64,000 nt of DNA, taken from contig JAJZMF010000003.1 of the NCBI GenBank assembly GCA_021850325.1, positions 1 through 64,000 of the forward strand. The letters run 5' to 3'. Source of the stretch: Actinomycetes bacterium (GTDB taxonomy: Bacteria; Actinomycetota; Acidimicrobiia; Acidimicrobiales; Palsa-688). Each line of letters begins with the position of its first letter. The first letter of the stretch is position 1. The position numbers and the translations under genes were made by a program. Below, piece by piece: positions 41,085 to 50,053 of this stretch. Below the pieces are notes generated by a model that saw only the letters and a list, made by a program, of their open reading frames with translations, did not search any database and was not told the DNA's origin.

Positions 41085-42353
41085 ATGGTCACACGGGACG
41101 ACGTAGCCAACCGTGCCGGCATCTCCCCTGCCGTGGTCAGCTACGTGGTCAACGGCGGCCCCCGTCGGGTCGCCCCTGGCACGCGCTCCAAGGTCCTGCG
41201 GGCCATCGAGGACCTGGGCTACCGGCCCAACGGCCTGGCCCGGGCCCTGCGGGTGCAGAAGACCTTCACCATCGGGCTCATAGTCCCCGACAACACCAAC
41301 CCCTTCTTCGCCCAACTGGCCCGGGCGGTGGAGGAGACGGCCTTCGCCCGTGGCTATGTCCTCCTATTGGGCAACTCCGGCCAGGACGACAAGCGCCAGG
41401 CGGCCTACGTACGGACCTTCCTGGAGCGCAAGGTGGACGGGTTGGTCCTCATAGCCGATTCCGACACGGGCCGGTCGCCGCTGCCCGAGGTGACGGCGTC
41501 CGAACTGAAAGGCGCCGGGGTGCCCCTGGTGCTGCTGGACCGTAGCCCGAGCGACCTGTGGGCCCCCTCGGTGACCGTCGACAACGAGGGAGGTGCCTAC
41601 ATCGCCACGCGCCACCTCATAGAGCACGGCCACCGCGAGGTGGCGTGCCTCGCCGGGCCGGACGACCTGCACACGGCACGGCGCCGGACCCGGGGCTGGC
41701 GCCGTGCCCTGCGCGAGGCGGGCATCACGCCCCGTCCGGACCTGGTCGCGAGGAGCCGGTTCCGTCGCGACGAGGGTTACCGGGCTGTGGGCAGGTTGTT
41801 GAGCGGGCGCCCCCGGCCCACGGCCCTCTTTGCCGAGAGCGACGCCCAGGCCATCGGGGTGCTGCGCTGGGCACAGGAGAACGGTGTGCGCGTGCCCGAG
41901 GACCTTGCACTGGTGTCCTTCGACGGCATCGAGGAGGCGGCCTACACGACGCCGCCCCTCACCACCGTGGCCCAGCCGATCGAGGAGCTGGGCCGGCGCA
42001 GCGTCGAGCTGCTCGTCGGCCCGGGGGCAGCCGGCACCCCGGCGCCCGGCTACCGTCCGGAGGCCCTGGCGGTCGAGCTGGTGCGCCGCCGGACCTGCGG
42101 CTGCAACGGGGGGGACGACAAGGGCCCGATGGCGGCGGGGCTGCCGGGCGCGGAGCCGGCGCGCCGGGGACGCCGGCCACGACTGGACCGCCCATCCGGC
42201 GGGTGCGATGCTGGCACATCGCCGGCCCGAGCAAGCGATGTGCCGCCCGAGGCGGGCCGCCCACGGAGCGCCCGGGACAACGAGCCTGCGGCCGGCGAGA
42301 GGCCGCCCGCTGGCCGGCCTGCAGGCAGGCCGCGAAGACCGAACGGCAATTAG
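41085..42353 (+). CDS. LacI-family transcriptional regulator of the nucleoside cluster
   Basis: Repressor-like protein. The N-terminal LacI helix-turn-helix and hinge are at residues 1-60 (TRDDVANRAGISPAVVSYVV; YRPNGLARALR). A periplasmic-binding-protein-like sensor domain spans about 62-340 (IGLIVPDNTNPFFAQLARAV; GLVLIADSD; LVSFDGIEEAAYTTPPLTTV). It probably senses a nucleoside or sugar, since the next genes are nucleoside import and breakdown. The last 80 residues (after RRRTCGCNG) are Arg/Pro/Gly-rich and atypical, giving 422 rather than about 340 residues. The DNA encoding that tail contains a strong inverted repeat. Confidence 0.9.
   Translation: MVTRDDVANRAGISPAVVSYVVNGGPRRVAPGTRSKVLRAIEDLGYRPNGLARALRVQKTFTIGLIVPDNTNPFFAQLARAVEETAFARGYVLLLGNSGQDDKRQAAYVRTFLERKVDGLVLIADSDTGRSPLPEVTASELKGAGVPLVLLDRSPSDLWAPSVTVDNEGGAYIATRHLIEHGHREVACLAGPDDLHTARRRTRGWRRALREAGITPRPDLVARSRFRRDEGYRAVGRLLSGRPRPTALFAESDAQAIGVLRWAQENGVRVPEDLALVSFDGIEEAAYTTPPLTTVAQPIEELGRRSVELLVGPGAAGTPAPGYRPEALAVELVRRRTCGCNGGDDKGPMAAGLPGAEPARRGRRPRLDRPSGGCDAGTSPARASDVPPEAGRPRSARDNEPAAGERPPAGRPAGRPRRPNGN
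42213..42244. promoter_or_regulatory. Perfect 10-bp inverted repeat in the lacI-type 3' end
   Basis: GGCACATCGC (42213-42222) and GCGATGTGCC (42235-42244) are separated by 12 bases, and a further GCGATG half-site lies just before. It is 138 bases upstream of the binding-protein gene and could be an operator, or a hairpin that tunes read-through. Confidence 0.45.
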
Positions 42354-42381
42354 CAACATGACCAGAAAGAGAGGGAACCTG

Positions 42382-43446
42382 ATGGCTGATCAGCCCAGGA
42401 AGAAAAGATTGGTGCGTGCCGGTGCGGCGCTGGGCGCCGTGGCCGGCATGGTAGGGGCACTGGGTGTCCCGGCGGCGTCTGCCGCCCCCCATGCCAGCTC
42501 GGCGTTCAAGGTGGCCTACATGGTGCCCGGGAACCTGGGTGACCTGGGCTTCTTCGACAGCGGCCAAAAGGGCATCACCTGGGCGCACCAGCGCCTGGGA
42601 GCCGTTGTGAAGACCGTGCAGGGCACCACCGACACCTCGCAGTGGACGCCCGACCTGAAGGCCGTGAGCGGCCAGGGCTACAACGTGGTGGTCACCGGCT
42701 CCAGCCAGGTGGCCCAGGACCTGCAGGCGGTGGCCAAGCAGTTCCCCCAGCAGCACTACATCATGTTCGATGACAACGTGCCTGCGCCCAACGTGGCCAG
42801 CATCGTCTACCTGCAGAACGACGGCGCCTTCCTGGCCGGCGTCCTCAGCGCCCTGGTCACCACCCAGTCCAAGCACTTCCCCCTGGCCAAGGGCTCCGAC
42901 ACCGTCGGCATCGTCGGCGGCATGAACATCCCCGTCATCAGGGACTTCGTCGTCGGCTTCGTCAAGGGTGCCCACGCCGTGAACCCCAAGATCAAGGTTC
43001 TCACCAGCTATGTGGGCAGCTTCACCGACCCCCAGACCGGCTACAACCAGGCGGTCGAGATGTACAACCAGGGTGCTGATGTGATCTTCGCCGCCGCCGG
43101 TGGCTCGGGCCTGGGCGTGCTCAAGGCTTCCGCCAAGGTCGGCCGGTACTCGATCGGTGTCGACTCCAACCAGAACGGGTTGTACCCGAAGAACATCCTT
43201 GCCAGTGACCTGAAGAACGTCGACGTCTCGGTCTTCGACCTGTTGAAGATGGCCAAGGCGGGCACCCTCAAGTACAACAAGCAGTACGTGTTCGGGCTGT
43301 CCAACAACGGCGTCCAGTTGCTGCTCAACAACAGCCTGGTCCCCAAGTTCATCTCGGTGGACCTGGCCCGCTACGCCTCCCAGGTGGCAAGCGGCAAGAT
43401 CGCCGTGCCGTGCGTGCAGCCCTACTGCCTCTCGGCGACCAAGTAA
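42382..43446 (+). CDS. BMP/PnrA-family nucleoside-binding protein of an ABC importer
   Basis: Exported substrate-binding protein of the basic-membrane-protein family, typically binding purine or pyrimidine nucleosides. The 354-residue precursor has a signal peptide (residues 7-35, ending ASAAPH) without a lipobox cysteine, which is unusual in a monoderm. Mature features are VAYMVPGNLGDLGFFDSGQK, VTGSSQVAQDLQAVAKQFP, FLAGVLSALVTT, GIVGGMNIPVIRDFVVGF, AAAGGSGLGVL and GVDSNQNGLYP. A C-terminal CVQPYC may form a disulfide. ATG 42382 follows AGAGAGGG; an ATG at 42358 is less well placed. Confidence 0.92.
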   Translation: MADQPRKKRLVRAGAALGAVAGMVGALGVPAASAAPHASSAFKVAYMVPGNLGDLGFFDSGQKGITWAHQRLGAVVKTVQGTTDTSQWTPDLKAVSGQGYNVVVTGSSQVAQDLQAVAKQFPQQHYIMFDDNVPAPNVASIVYLQNDGAFLAGVLSALVTTQSKHFPLAKGSDTVGIVGGMNIPVIRDFVVGFVKGAHAVNPKIKVLTSYVGSFTDPQTGYNQAVEMYNQGADVIFAAAGGSGLGVLKASAKVGRYSIGVDSNQNGLYPKNILASDLKNVDVSVFDLLKMAKAGTLKYNKQYVFGLSNNGVQLLLNNSLVPKFISVDLARYASQVASGKIAVPCVQPYCLSATK

Positions 43447-43463
43447 CCAGCGCAAAGTCTGCG

Positions 43464-43480
43464 CTTCATCGTTCATGAAG
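43464..43480 (+). terminator. Hairpin between binding-protein and ABC genes
   Basis: CTTCAT and ATGAAG form a 6-bp stem with a 5-base loop, 17 bases after the binding-protein stop. Such hairpins often stabilise or attenuate so that the binding protein is made in excess. It is weak for a true terminator. Confidence 0.35.
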
Positions 43481-43507
43481 GGCTGAGCTCGGGGGCCGCG
43501 CAACGAA

Positions 43508-46387
43508 ATGACTGAACGCGTCGCATCTGTGAACGGGGCCCCACCGGCCCTCAGGACCGTCGGCATAACGAAGCGGTTCGGCCCTACCGTCGCCAATGCA
43601 GGCGTGGACCTCTCCATCGACAGAGGAGAGGTCCACGCCCTGGTGGGCGAGAACGGTGCGGGCAAGACGACCCTCATGAGCATCTGTTTCGGGCTGCTGG
43701 CGCCGGACAGCGGCACCATCGAGATCGACGGCAGGCCGGTGACCATCACCAGCCCGATGGTGGCCCGGCGCTACGGCATGGGCATGGTGCACCAGCACTT
43801 CAAGCTGGTGCCCAGTCTGACGGTTGTCGACAACATCTTCCTCGGGGACGAGGTGACGGTCGGCCCCGGTGCGCTCAACAGGCGGCAGATGGCCGCCAGG
43901 GTAAAGGCTGTTTCGGAACGCTACGGCCTCGACGTACCGCTCAACGCCAAGGTGGGCGACCTGCCGGTCGGCGTGCGCCAGCGCGTCGAGATCCTGAAGG
44001 CGCTCACATTCGATGCCCGGATAATCATCCTGGACGAGCCGACGGGCGTGCTGCGGCCGCAGGAAGCGGAGCAGCTATTCGTGATCCTGCGCTCCTTCGC
44101 CGCCGAGGGCAAGGCGGTCGTCTTCATAAGCCACAAGCTCGGCGAGGTGAGGGAGGTGGCGGACCGCTTCACCGTGCTGCGCGACGGGAGGGCCGTCACC
44201 ACCGGTGACACGGCCAGCGCCTCCGAGGCGGAGATCGCACGCCTCATGGTGGGCCGCGAGGTCAGCCTGTCGCGGGTGGAGCCGCCCGAGGTGCCGACCG
44301 GTGCGCCCACGGCCCTGTCCGTCGAGGGAGTGGTAGCGCTGGGGGACCGTGGCCAACCGGCCGTGAACGGGGTCAGCCTCCAGCTGAAAGCAGGGGAGAT
44401 CTGCGGGGTCGCCGGTGTGGAGGGCAACGGCCAGACCGAGCTCATAGAGGTGCTGGCCGGCACCAGGGGGATGGCCTCGGGGCGGGTCGTGCTGGCCGGT
44501 ACGGACGTGTCCGAACTGGGCGCGGCCGAGCGGCGGTCGCGCGGGCTGTCCCACATCCCCGAGGACAGGCTGGCGGTGGGGATCGCCCCCCACCTGAGCA
44601 TCCAGGACAACGTGGCGGCAGGGTTCCTGAAGAGCGCCCTGTTCTCCCGGGGCCTGGTGAAGCGGGCGCTCGCCGCCAACTTCGCCCGGGTGCTGATCAA
44701 GGACTTCGCCGTGCGCGCCTCCGGCCCGTCGGCGGCCATAGGCCAGCTCTCGGGCGGCAACATCCAGAAGGTGATCGTGGCCCGGGAGCTGGAGGCACGT
44801 CCCAAAGTGCTCCTGGCCGCCCAGCCCACCCGTGGCCTCGACATCGGTGCCACCGAGTTCGTGCACAGCCGTTTGCGGGCCGCCCGCCACGCCGGGGCCG
44901 GGGTCCTGCTGGTCTCGGCCGACCTGGCCGAACTGCTCAGCCTGTCCGACCGTGTCGTGGTGATGTACCGGGGCCGGGTGGTGGGGGAGTTCCCACCCGA
45001 GGAGGCCCGGGTGGACGACATCGGCATGGCCATGGCCGGGGTGGGCACGGGGCCGGACGGAGCCGAGGCGGTGCAGGCCGCCGCCGACGGTGCCGGCGGA
45101 GCACCCGCCGCCGCCGTGGCCGGCCAGGACCGGGGAGGGACCTGGGAGCAGGAGCGGTGGCGGATCCCGCTCGAGGTGACAACAGGACGCGGCCAGGACG
45201 GCGGCCCTCCCGGGCCTCCGGCCGCCCCGTCCGAGAGCCTCGGCCAGCGGTTGCAGGACGCCCTGCGCCGGGCACGTTCCGGCATGGCACAGCCCACACT
45301 GGCGGTCGTCCTGGCCCTGTTGGTGGGCATGGTGATCATCGCCTCCATCGGGCAGAACCCGTTCTCTGCCTACAACTACTTCCTGCTCAGCAGCTTCAAC
45401 GGGGTCAACAACTTCGGCACCATGGTCGTCCAGCTGACACCACTGCTACTGGTGGCGGCATCGGTGATCCTCTCGTTCCGGGCCGGTATCTTCAACGTCG
45501 GAGCGGAGGGCCAGCTCTACGTCGGAGGTTTCGTGGGCGTGCTGGTGTCGACCACGCTGACCTCGTTGCCCGGGCCCCTGCTCATATTCCTCTCGATGCT
45601 GGCAGGGGCGGTGGCGGGGGCCATCTGGGCCGCTCTGCCCGCGGTGCTCCTGACTGTGTGGGACGTGAACATCGTGGTCACCACGCTGATGTTCAACTAC
45701 ATCGCGCAGTACCTGACGACCTACCTGGTGACAGGGCCGTTCCTCGACCCCCTGGCCGGCGCGGCCGAGACCAAGCTCGTCGCCCCACAGGCCCACCTGC
45801 CCACGATCCTGGGCAGTTCGGGGGCCACCATCGGGGTGCTGATCGGGTTGGCCATGCTCGCCGTGGTGGCGTTCGTGCTCAAGGCCACCCGCTGGGGACT
45901 GCAGCTGAGGCTCCTCGGCGACAGCCCACGGTTTGCCCGCTACATCGGGCTCGGGGTCAGGCGGCGGACGATCGAGGTCATGGCGGTCTCGGGCGCCATC
46001 GCCGGGATGGCCGGGGTGGTGTCCAACCTCAGCGTCAACTTCAGGTTCTTCCAGGGCTTCGACGGTTCCATTGGTTACGGCTGGCTCGGCTTGACGGTGG
46101 CGCTGCTGGGCCGGCTCAGCCCACTGGGGTCCGTGGTGGCGGGCGTGGTCTACGCCGCCCTCGAGGCCGGGGCCGGGATCATGCAGGTGCACACCCAGGT
46201 ACCGCTGTCCCTGATCGACATCATCGAGGGCGTCGTCGTCGTGTTCATGACGGCGGCCGGCCTGCTGGCGCTGTTCCAGCGCCGGCGAGGCGCCCGGGTG
46301 GGCCGCCTGGACCAGGCGGAACAGACGGTGGCAACGGAGGGTGCGGGACCGGCCGCCCTCACGACACAGATAGGCGCTGGAGGCTGA
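43508..46387 (+). CDS. Fused nucleoside ABC importer: two ATPase domains plus permease
   Basis: 959-residue fusion. NBD1 (about 15-255) has Walker [10 protein letters not shown], signature [15 protein letters not shown] and Walker [13 protein letters not shown]2 (about 270-520) has the degenerate P-loop GVEGNGQTE, signature [15 protein letters not shown] and [12 protein letters not shown], normal for the NupA/RbsA type. A linker of about 70 Ala/Gly/Pro-rich residues follows. From about 595 a NupB-like permease has about nine helices ([51 protein letters not shown]). These parts are usually separate genes. It would pair with the permease encoded 1 base downstream to import nucleosides. Confidence 0.93.
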   Translation: MTERVASVNGAPPALRTVGITKRFGPTVANAGVDLSIDRGEVHALVGENGAGKTTLMSICFGLLAPDSGTIEIDGRPVTITSPMVARRYGMGMVHQHFKLVPSLTVVDNIFLGDEVTVGPGALNRRQMAARVKAVSERYGLDVPLNAKVGDLPVGVRQRVEILKALTFDARIIILDEPTGVLRPQEAEQLFVILRSFAAEGKAVVFISHKLGEVREVADRFTVLRDGRAVTTGDTASASEAEIARLMVGREVSLSRVEPPEVPTGAPTALSVEGVVALGDRGQPAVNGVSLQLKAGEICGVAGVEGNGQTELIEVLAGTRGMASGRVVLAGTDVSELGAAERRSRGLSHIPEDRLAVGIAPHLSIQDNVAAGFLKSALFSRGLVKRALAANFARVLIKDFAVRASGPSAAIGQLSGGNIQKVIVARELEARPKVLLAAQPTRGLDIGATEFVHSRLRAARHAGAGVLLVSADLAELLSLSDRVVVMYRGRVVGEFPPEEARVDDIGMAMAGVGTGPDGAEAVQAAADGAGGAPAAAVAGQDRGGTWEQERWRIPLEVTTGRGQDGGPPGPPAAPSESLGQRLQDALRRARSGMAQPTLAVVLALLVGMVIIASIGQNPFSAYNYFLLSSFNGVNNFGTMVVQLTPLLLVAASVILSFRAGIFNVGAEGQLYVGGFVGVLVSTTLTSLPGPLLIFLSMLAGAVAGAIWAALPAVLLTVWDVNIVVTTLMFNYIAQYLTTYLVTGPFLDPLAGAAETKLVAPQAHLPTILGSSGATIGVLIGLAMLAVVAFVLKATRWGLQLRLLGDSPRFARYIGLGVRRRTIEVMAVSGAIAGMAGVVSNLSVNFRFFQGFDGSIGYGWLGLTVALLGRLSPLGSVVAGVVYAALEAGAGIMQVHTQVPLSLIDIIEGVVVVFMTAAGLLALFQRRRGARVGRLDQAEQTVATEGAGPAALTTQIGAGG

Positions 46388-46388
46388 C

Positions 46389-47339
46389 ATGAGCGCACTT
46401 GGCCAGATCTTCAACGGCTCCCTGTGGTCGTTCGTGGTGCTCGACACCAGCACGATCCTGCTGGCCGGCCTGGGGGGGGCGTTCACCCAGCAGGCGAACA
46501 TCCTGAACGTTGCCCTGGACGGGATGATGCTGATCGGTGCCTTCGCCGGGATAGCGGTCGGCGCCGCCACCCAGAGCATCGCCCTGGCCGTGCTGGCCGC
46601 CATGGGGGCGGGCCTGGTGCTCTCGCTGCTGTTCGGGTGGGCCAGCCTGTGGCTGGGGGCGGACTTCATCGTCGCCGGCGTGGGCATCGGCCTGCTCACC
46701 TCCGGGCTGTCGATCTTCCTGCTGGAGCGCCTCTACCACAACGAGGGCAGCTTCACGCCCTTCAAGTTCCCGAACCTGCCCGCCATCCACCTGGGGCCGT
46801 TCGTGCACATACCCGTGCTGGGGCCGGCGCTGGAGGGCCAGAGCATCCTGGTCGCTGTCGCCATCCTGCTCGTGCCGACCTGCCACTGGGTGCTCTACCA
46901 CACCAGCTTCGGCACGCACGTGCGGGCCGTGGGGGAGGACGAGGCGGCGGTGGTGGCGGCGGGCCTCCGGCCCAGGCGGATCAAGATGGGCGCGGTGCTC
47001 ATCTCCGGGGTGCTGTGCGGCCTGGCCGGAGCCGAGCTGGCCATGGGCACCCTGGACCAGTTCGTGAGCGGCATGACCGCAGGCCGCGGCTTCATCGCCC
47101 TGGCCGCCATCTTCGTGGGCCGGGCGACACCGGTGGGCACCTTCATCGGTTCCCTGGTGTTCGGCCTGGCCAGCGCGCTGGCCAACCAGCTCCAGCAGGT
47201 GCTCAACCTGCCGAGCAACCTCCTGTTCATGGTCCCCTACGTCGCCACCGTCGTGGTGCTGCTCGGCCGGCCCGTGCTCAGCGCCTACCGGTTGCGGCGC
47301 ACTGCCCGTCAGGTGCCAGAGGCCCTGGCCCAGACATGA
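46389..47339 (+). CDS. Nucleoside ABC importer permease (NupC/YufQ-like)
   Basis: 316-residue membrane protein with about eight helices, the second permease of a BMP-type importer. GGAFTQQANILNVALDGMML is the hallmark of this permease branch. WVLYHTSFGTHVRAVGEDEA carries the coupling-helix EAA-like loop, and LAAIFVGRATPVGTFIGSLV lies near the C-terminus. The ATG is one base after the fused ABC gene, and the stop overlaps the kinase start as ATGA, so the unit is translationally coupled into catabolic genes. Confidence 0.93.
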   Translation: MSALGQIFNGSLWSFVVLDTSTILLAGLGGAFTQQANILNVALDGMMLIGAFAGIAVGAATQSIALAVLAAMGAGLVLSLLFGWASLWLGADFIVAGVGIGLLTSGLSIFLLERLYHNEGSFTPFKFPNLPAIHLGPFVHIPVLGPALEGQSILVAVAILLVPTCHWVLYHTSFGTHVRAVGEDEAAVVAAGLRPRRIKMGAVLISGVLCGLAGAELAMGTLDQFVSGMTAGRGFIALAAIFVGRATPVGTFIGSLVFGLASALANQLQQVLNLPSNLLFMVPYVATVVVLLGRPVLSAYRLRRTARQVPEALAQT

Positions 47340-48178
47340 GCGGCGCAGCGCGCTTGGTCTGTGCGCTGGGCGACCTCCTGTTGGACGTGGTGGTCACGGG
47401 CGACGGCCCGGTGACCACTGCCGCCGACACCTACTCCTCGATCAGTGCCGGCCCGGGAGGGCAGGCGGCCAATGTGGCCAGTTGGGTGGTGGCGCTGGGG
47501 GGCGAGGCACGCCTGGTGGCCAAGCGGGCCGAGGACCCCGTGGGCGAGATGCTGGCCAGAGGGCTCATGCAGGCCGGGGTGGACGTGGTGGGCCCGGTGG
47601 GGCCCGGGGGCAGGACCGGTGTGGTGGTCTCCCTGTCCGGCTTCGACAACGAGCGCAGCATGCTCACGGACCGCGGGGTGGCGCCCCTGCTGGACGAGCG
47701 CGAGCTGGACCGGGCCTGGTTCGGCACCGGCTGCTGGCTGCACCTGCCTCTCTACTCCCTGGTGGACGCACCCATCCGGGCCGCTGCGCTAAGGGCTAGG
47801 CGGTGGAGCACCGGGGCGAGCCTGGACCTCTCGTCGCTGACGGTCATAAATGCCCTGGGCCCACAACAGGTGAGCCGCCTGGTCGCCGAGGTGGCCCCCG
47901 ACATCGTCTTTGCCAATGAGGCCGAGTCGGCCCTGGTGCCCCTGGAGGGGGTGCCTACGGTGGTGGTCAAACTGGGGAGCCGGGGTGTGCTGGTCAACGG
48001 GGAGATCTACGGTGCCGAGACCGTGGCGGCACTGGACACGACGGGGGCCGGCGATGCTTTTGCCGCCGGCTTCCTACTGGGGGGAGCCGAGCTCGGCCTG
48101 GCGGCCGCTGCTCGCGCTGTGGCACAGAGGGGGGCCCAACCCCCGGCACGGCTGTCGGCGGTGCGCGGGGCCATCTGA
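47336..48178 (+). CDS. PfkB-family kinase, probable pseudouridine kinase
   Basis: Ribokinase/PfkB-fold kinase of 280 residues. The N-terminus has CALGDLLLDVVV and the substrate region GPGGQAANVASWVVALGG. The C-terminal signature DTTGAGDAFAAGFLLGG carries the catalytic aspartate and anion hole. The family includes ribokinase, fructokinase, inosine kinase and pseudouridine kinase. The immediately following PsuG gene argues for pseudouridine kinase, which forms pseudouridine 5'-phosphate (inference from context). ATG 47336 overlaps the permease stop. Confidence 0.85.
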   Translation: MSGAARLVCALGDLLLDVVVTGDGPVTTAADTYSSISAGPGGQAANVASWVVALGGEARLVAKRAEDPVGEMLARGLMQAGVDVVGPVGPGGRTGVVVSLSGFDNERSMLTDRGVAPLLDERELDRAWFGTGCWLHLPLYSLVDAPIRAAALRARRWSTGASLDLSSLTVINALGPQQVSRLVAEVAPDIVFANEAESALVPLEGVPTVVVKLGSRGVLVNGEIYGAETVAALDTTGAGDAFAAGFLLGGAELGLAAAARAVAQRGAQPPARLSAVRGAI

Positions 48179-48188
48179 GGAGGTACTG

Positions 48189-49097
48189 ATGACCCTGGGT
48201 TTCATAGACATCTCGGACGAGGTCAGCCAGGCGCTGGCCGAGGGCGCCGGGGTGGTCGCGCTGGAGACCACCCTGGTGGCGCACGGCTTCCCGGGCCAGG
48301 AGGGCCTGGACGTCGCCCTGGAGTCCGAACGCCAGGTCCGCAGCACCGGGGCCGTGCCGGCCACGGTGGGCGTGGTGGACGGGCGGGCTGTGGTCGGCCT
48401 GTCCCCGGGGCAGCTCGAACAGTTCACAGGTAGGTCGACCATGGCCAAACTGGGCCCGCGCGACATCGCCAGTTGCCTGGCCTCGGGAGAGATGGGGGCG
48501 ACCACCGTCGGGGGTACCCTCGCGGTGTGCGCTGCCGTCGGCATCAGCTTCATGGGCACCGGGGGCATCGGTGGGGTGCACCGGGGCTTCGCAGAGACGC
48601 TTGACATCTCGGCCGACCTGGGCCAGATCGCCCGTACCCGGGCCATGGTGGTCTCCTCGGGGGCCAAATCGTTGCTCGACGTGGCTGCGACGGCCGAACT
48701 GCTGGAGACCCTGGGCGTCCCCGTCCTGGGCTGGAGGACGCGCAGCCTGCCTCGCTTCTACACCTCCAAGGGAGGGCCTGCGGTCTCCGCCACCGTCGAC
48801 AGTGCCGAGCAGGCTGCCCGCACGGCGCAGCTGCACTGGGAGCTCGCCGGTCCGGCCGGCCTGGTGCTCGGGCAGGCCCCGCCGCGCGACCTGGACATCG
48901 AGCCGCTGATGGAGGAGGCGGTGGCGGCGGTCACCGCATCCGGGGTGAAGGGCCAGGCGGTGACGCCCGCTGTGCTGTCCTACCTGCACGAGGCCAGCGC
49001 CGGTGAGACCGTCTCGCTGAACAAGGAGCTCATCGCGGCCAACGCCCGCTTGGCGGGCGAAGTCGCTGTCGCCTACGCCAAGTTGCACGCCGACTGA
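48189..49097 (+). CDS. psuG: Pseudouridine-5'-phosphate glycosidase
   Basis: Cleaves the C-C glycosidic bond of pseudouridine 5'-phosphate to uracil and ribose 5-phosphate. The 302-residue product shows ALETTLVAHGFPGQEGLDVA, GAVPATVGVVDGRAVVGL, KLGPRDIASCLASGEMGATT, FMGTGGIGGVHRGF, SSGAKSLLDVAATAELLETL, PRFYTSKGG and the C-terminal GQAVTPAVLSYLHEASAGET. All are typical of the PsuG/IndA family. GAGGAGG precedes ATG 48189. With the kinase upstream it completes pseudouridine breakdown, and uracil phosphoribosyltransferase at 54521 could salvage the base. Confidence 0.94.
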   Translation: MTLGFIDISDEVSQALAEGAGVVALETTLVAHGFPGQEGLDVALESERQVRSTGAVPATVGVVDGRAVVGLSPGQLEQFTGRSTMAKLGPRDIASCLASGEMGATTVGGTLAVCAAVGISFMGTGGIGGVHRGFAETLDISADLGQIARTRAMVVSSGAKSLLDVAATAELLETLGVPVLGWRTRSLPRFYTSKGGPAVSATVDSAEQAARTAQLHWELAGPAGLVLGQAPPRDLDIEPLMEEAVAAVTASGVKGQAVTPAVLSYLHEASAGETVSLNKELIAANARLAGEVAVAYAKLHAD

Positions 49098-49108
49098 CAG
49101 GAGGGACA

Positions 49109-50053
49109 ATGCCCCGCAAGATAATCCTCGACTGCGACCCCGGCCACGACGACGCTCTGGCGATCGTCCTGGCCCAGGGGTCCCCAGAGATCGACCTGGT
49201 GGGGATCACCACCGTGGCCGGCAACCAGACGCTCGACAAGACGACGCTCAACGCCCGGCGGGTGTGCACGGTGGCAGGGATAACCGACGTGCCCATCTGC
49301 GCCGGCTGCCCGGCGCCACTGGTGCGTCCACTGGTGACAGCGGCGCACATCCACGGCGAATCGGGCCTGGACGGCCCGCAGTGGGGCGAGCCCCAGGTGC
49401 CCGTCTCGGACGAGCACGCAGTCGACTTCATAATCCGGACCGTCATGGAGTCCGACGGCGACATCACGCTCGTCCCCGTGGGCCCGCTCACCAACATCGC
49501 GTTGGCGATGCGCAAAGAACCGCGGATCGTGGCCAAGGTCCGAGAGGTCGTCCTCATGGGCGGCTCGACGGCGCGGGGCAACCACACCCCGGCGGCGGAG
49601 TTCAACATCATCGTCGACCCTGAAGCGGCGGCTGCCGTGTTCAGCGCCCCCTGGCCGGTGACGATGGTCGGGCTGAACCTCACCCACCAGGCGGGGGCCG
49701 GTCCCGAAGTGGTGGAGCGGGTGAGGGCACTGGGTACCCCGCTCGCGGGCACGGTGGTGGAGCTGTTGCACTTCTTTGCCAGCACCTACAAGGCGGCCGA
49801 GGGACGGCCCCATCCCCCCGTCCACGACCCCTGCGCCGTGGCCAGGGTGGCCAGGCCCGAACTGGTCGAGGTGGTGGACGCCTTCGTCGTGGTGGAGACC
49901 AAGGGGGAATGGACGTCCGGGATGACGGTGACGGACCTGACTGGCCGGCTCGGCAAGGCCCCCAACGCCAAGGTGGCCACGGTGCTGCACCGCGAGGAGT
50001 TCTGGGACGAGATGGTCGACGCCATCGCCGCGCTGGGCCAGCCCGGCCGGTGA
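49109..50053 (+). CDS. Inosine-uridine-type nucleoside hydrolase (first paralogue)
   Basis: Hydrolyses N-glycosidic bonds of ribonucleosides, giving base and ribose. The 314-residue product has the calcium-binding motif LDCDPGHDDALAI, then GITTVAGNQTLDKTT, VPVGPLTNIALAM, LMGGSTARGNHTPAAEFNI and VDPEAAAAV. HPPVHDPCAVA near residue 235 holds the His-Asp pair typical of pyrimidine or non-specific hydrolases. CAGG-AGGG precedes the ATG. Its stop overlaps the second hydrolase as GTGA. Confidence 0.93.
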   Translation: MPRKIILDCDPGHDDALAIVLAQGSPEIDLVGITTVAGNQTLDKTTLNARRVCTVAGITDVPICAGCPAPLVRPLVTAAHIHGESGLDGPQWGEPQVPVSDEHAVDFIIRTVMESDGDITLVPVGPLTNIALAMRKEPRIVAKVREVVLMGGSTARGNHTPAAEFNIIVDPEAAAAVFSAPWPVTMVGLNLTHQAGAGPEVVERVRALGTPLAGTVVELLHFFASTYKAAEGRPHPPVHDPCAVARVARPELVEVVDAFVVVETKGEWTSGMTVTDLTGRLGKAPNAKVATVLHREEFWDEMVDAIAALGQPGR

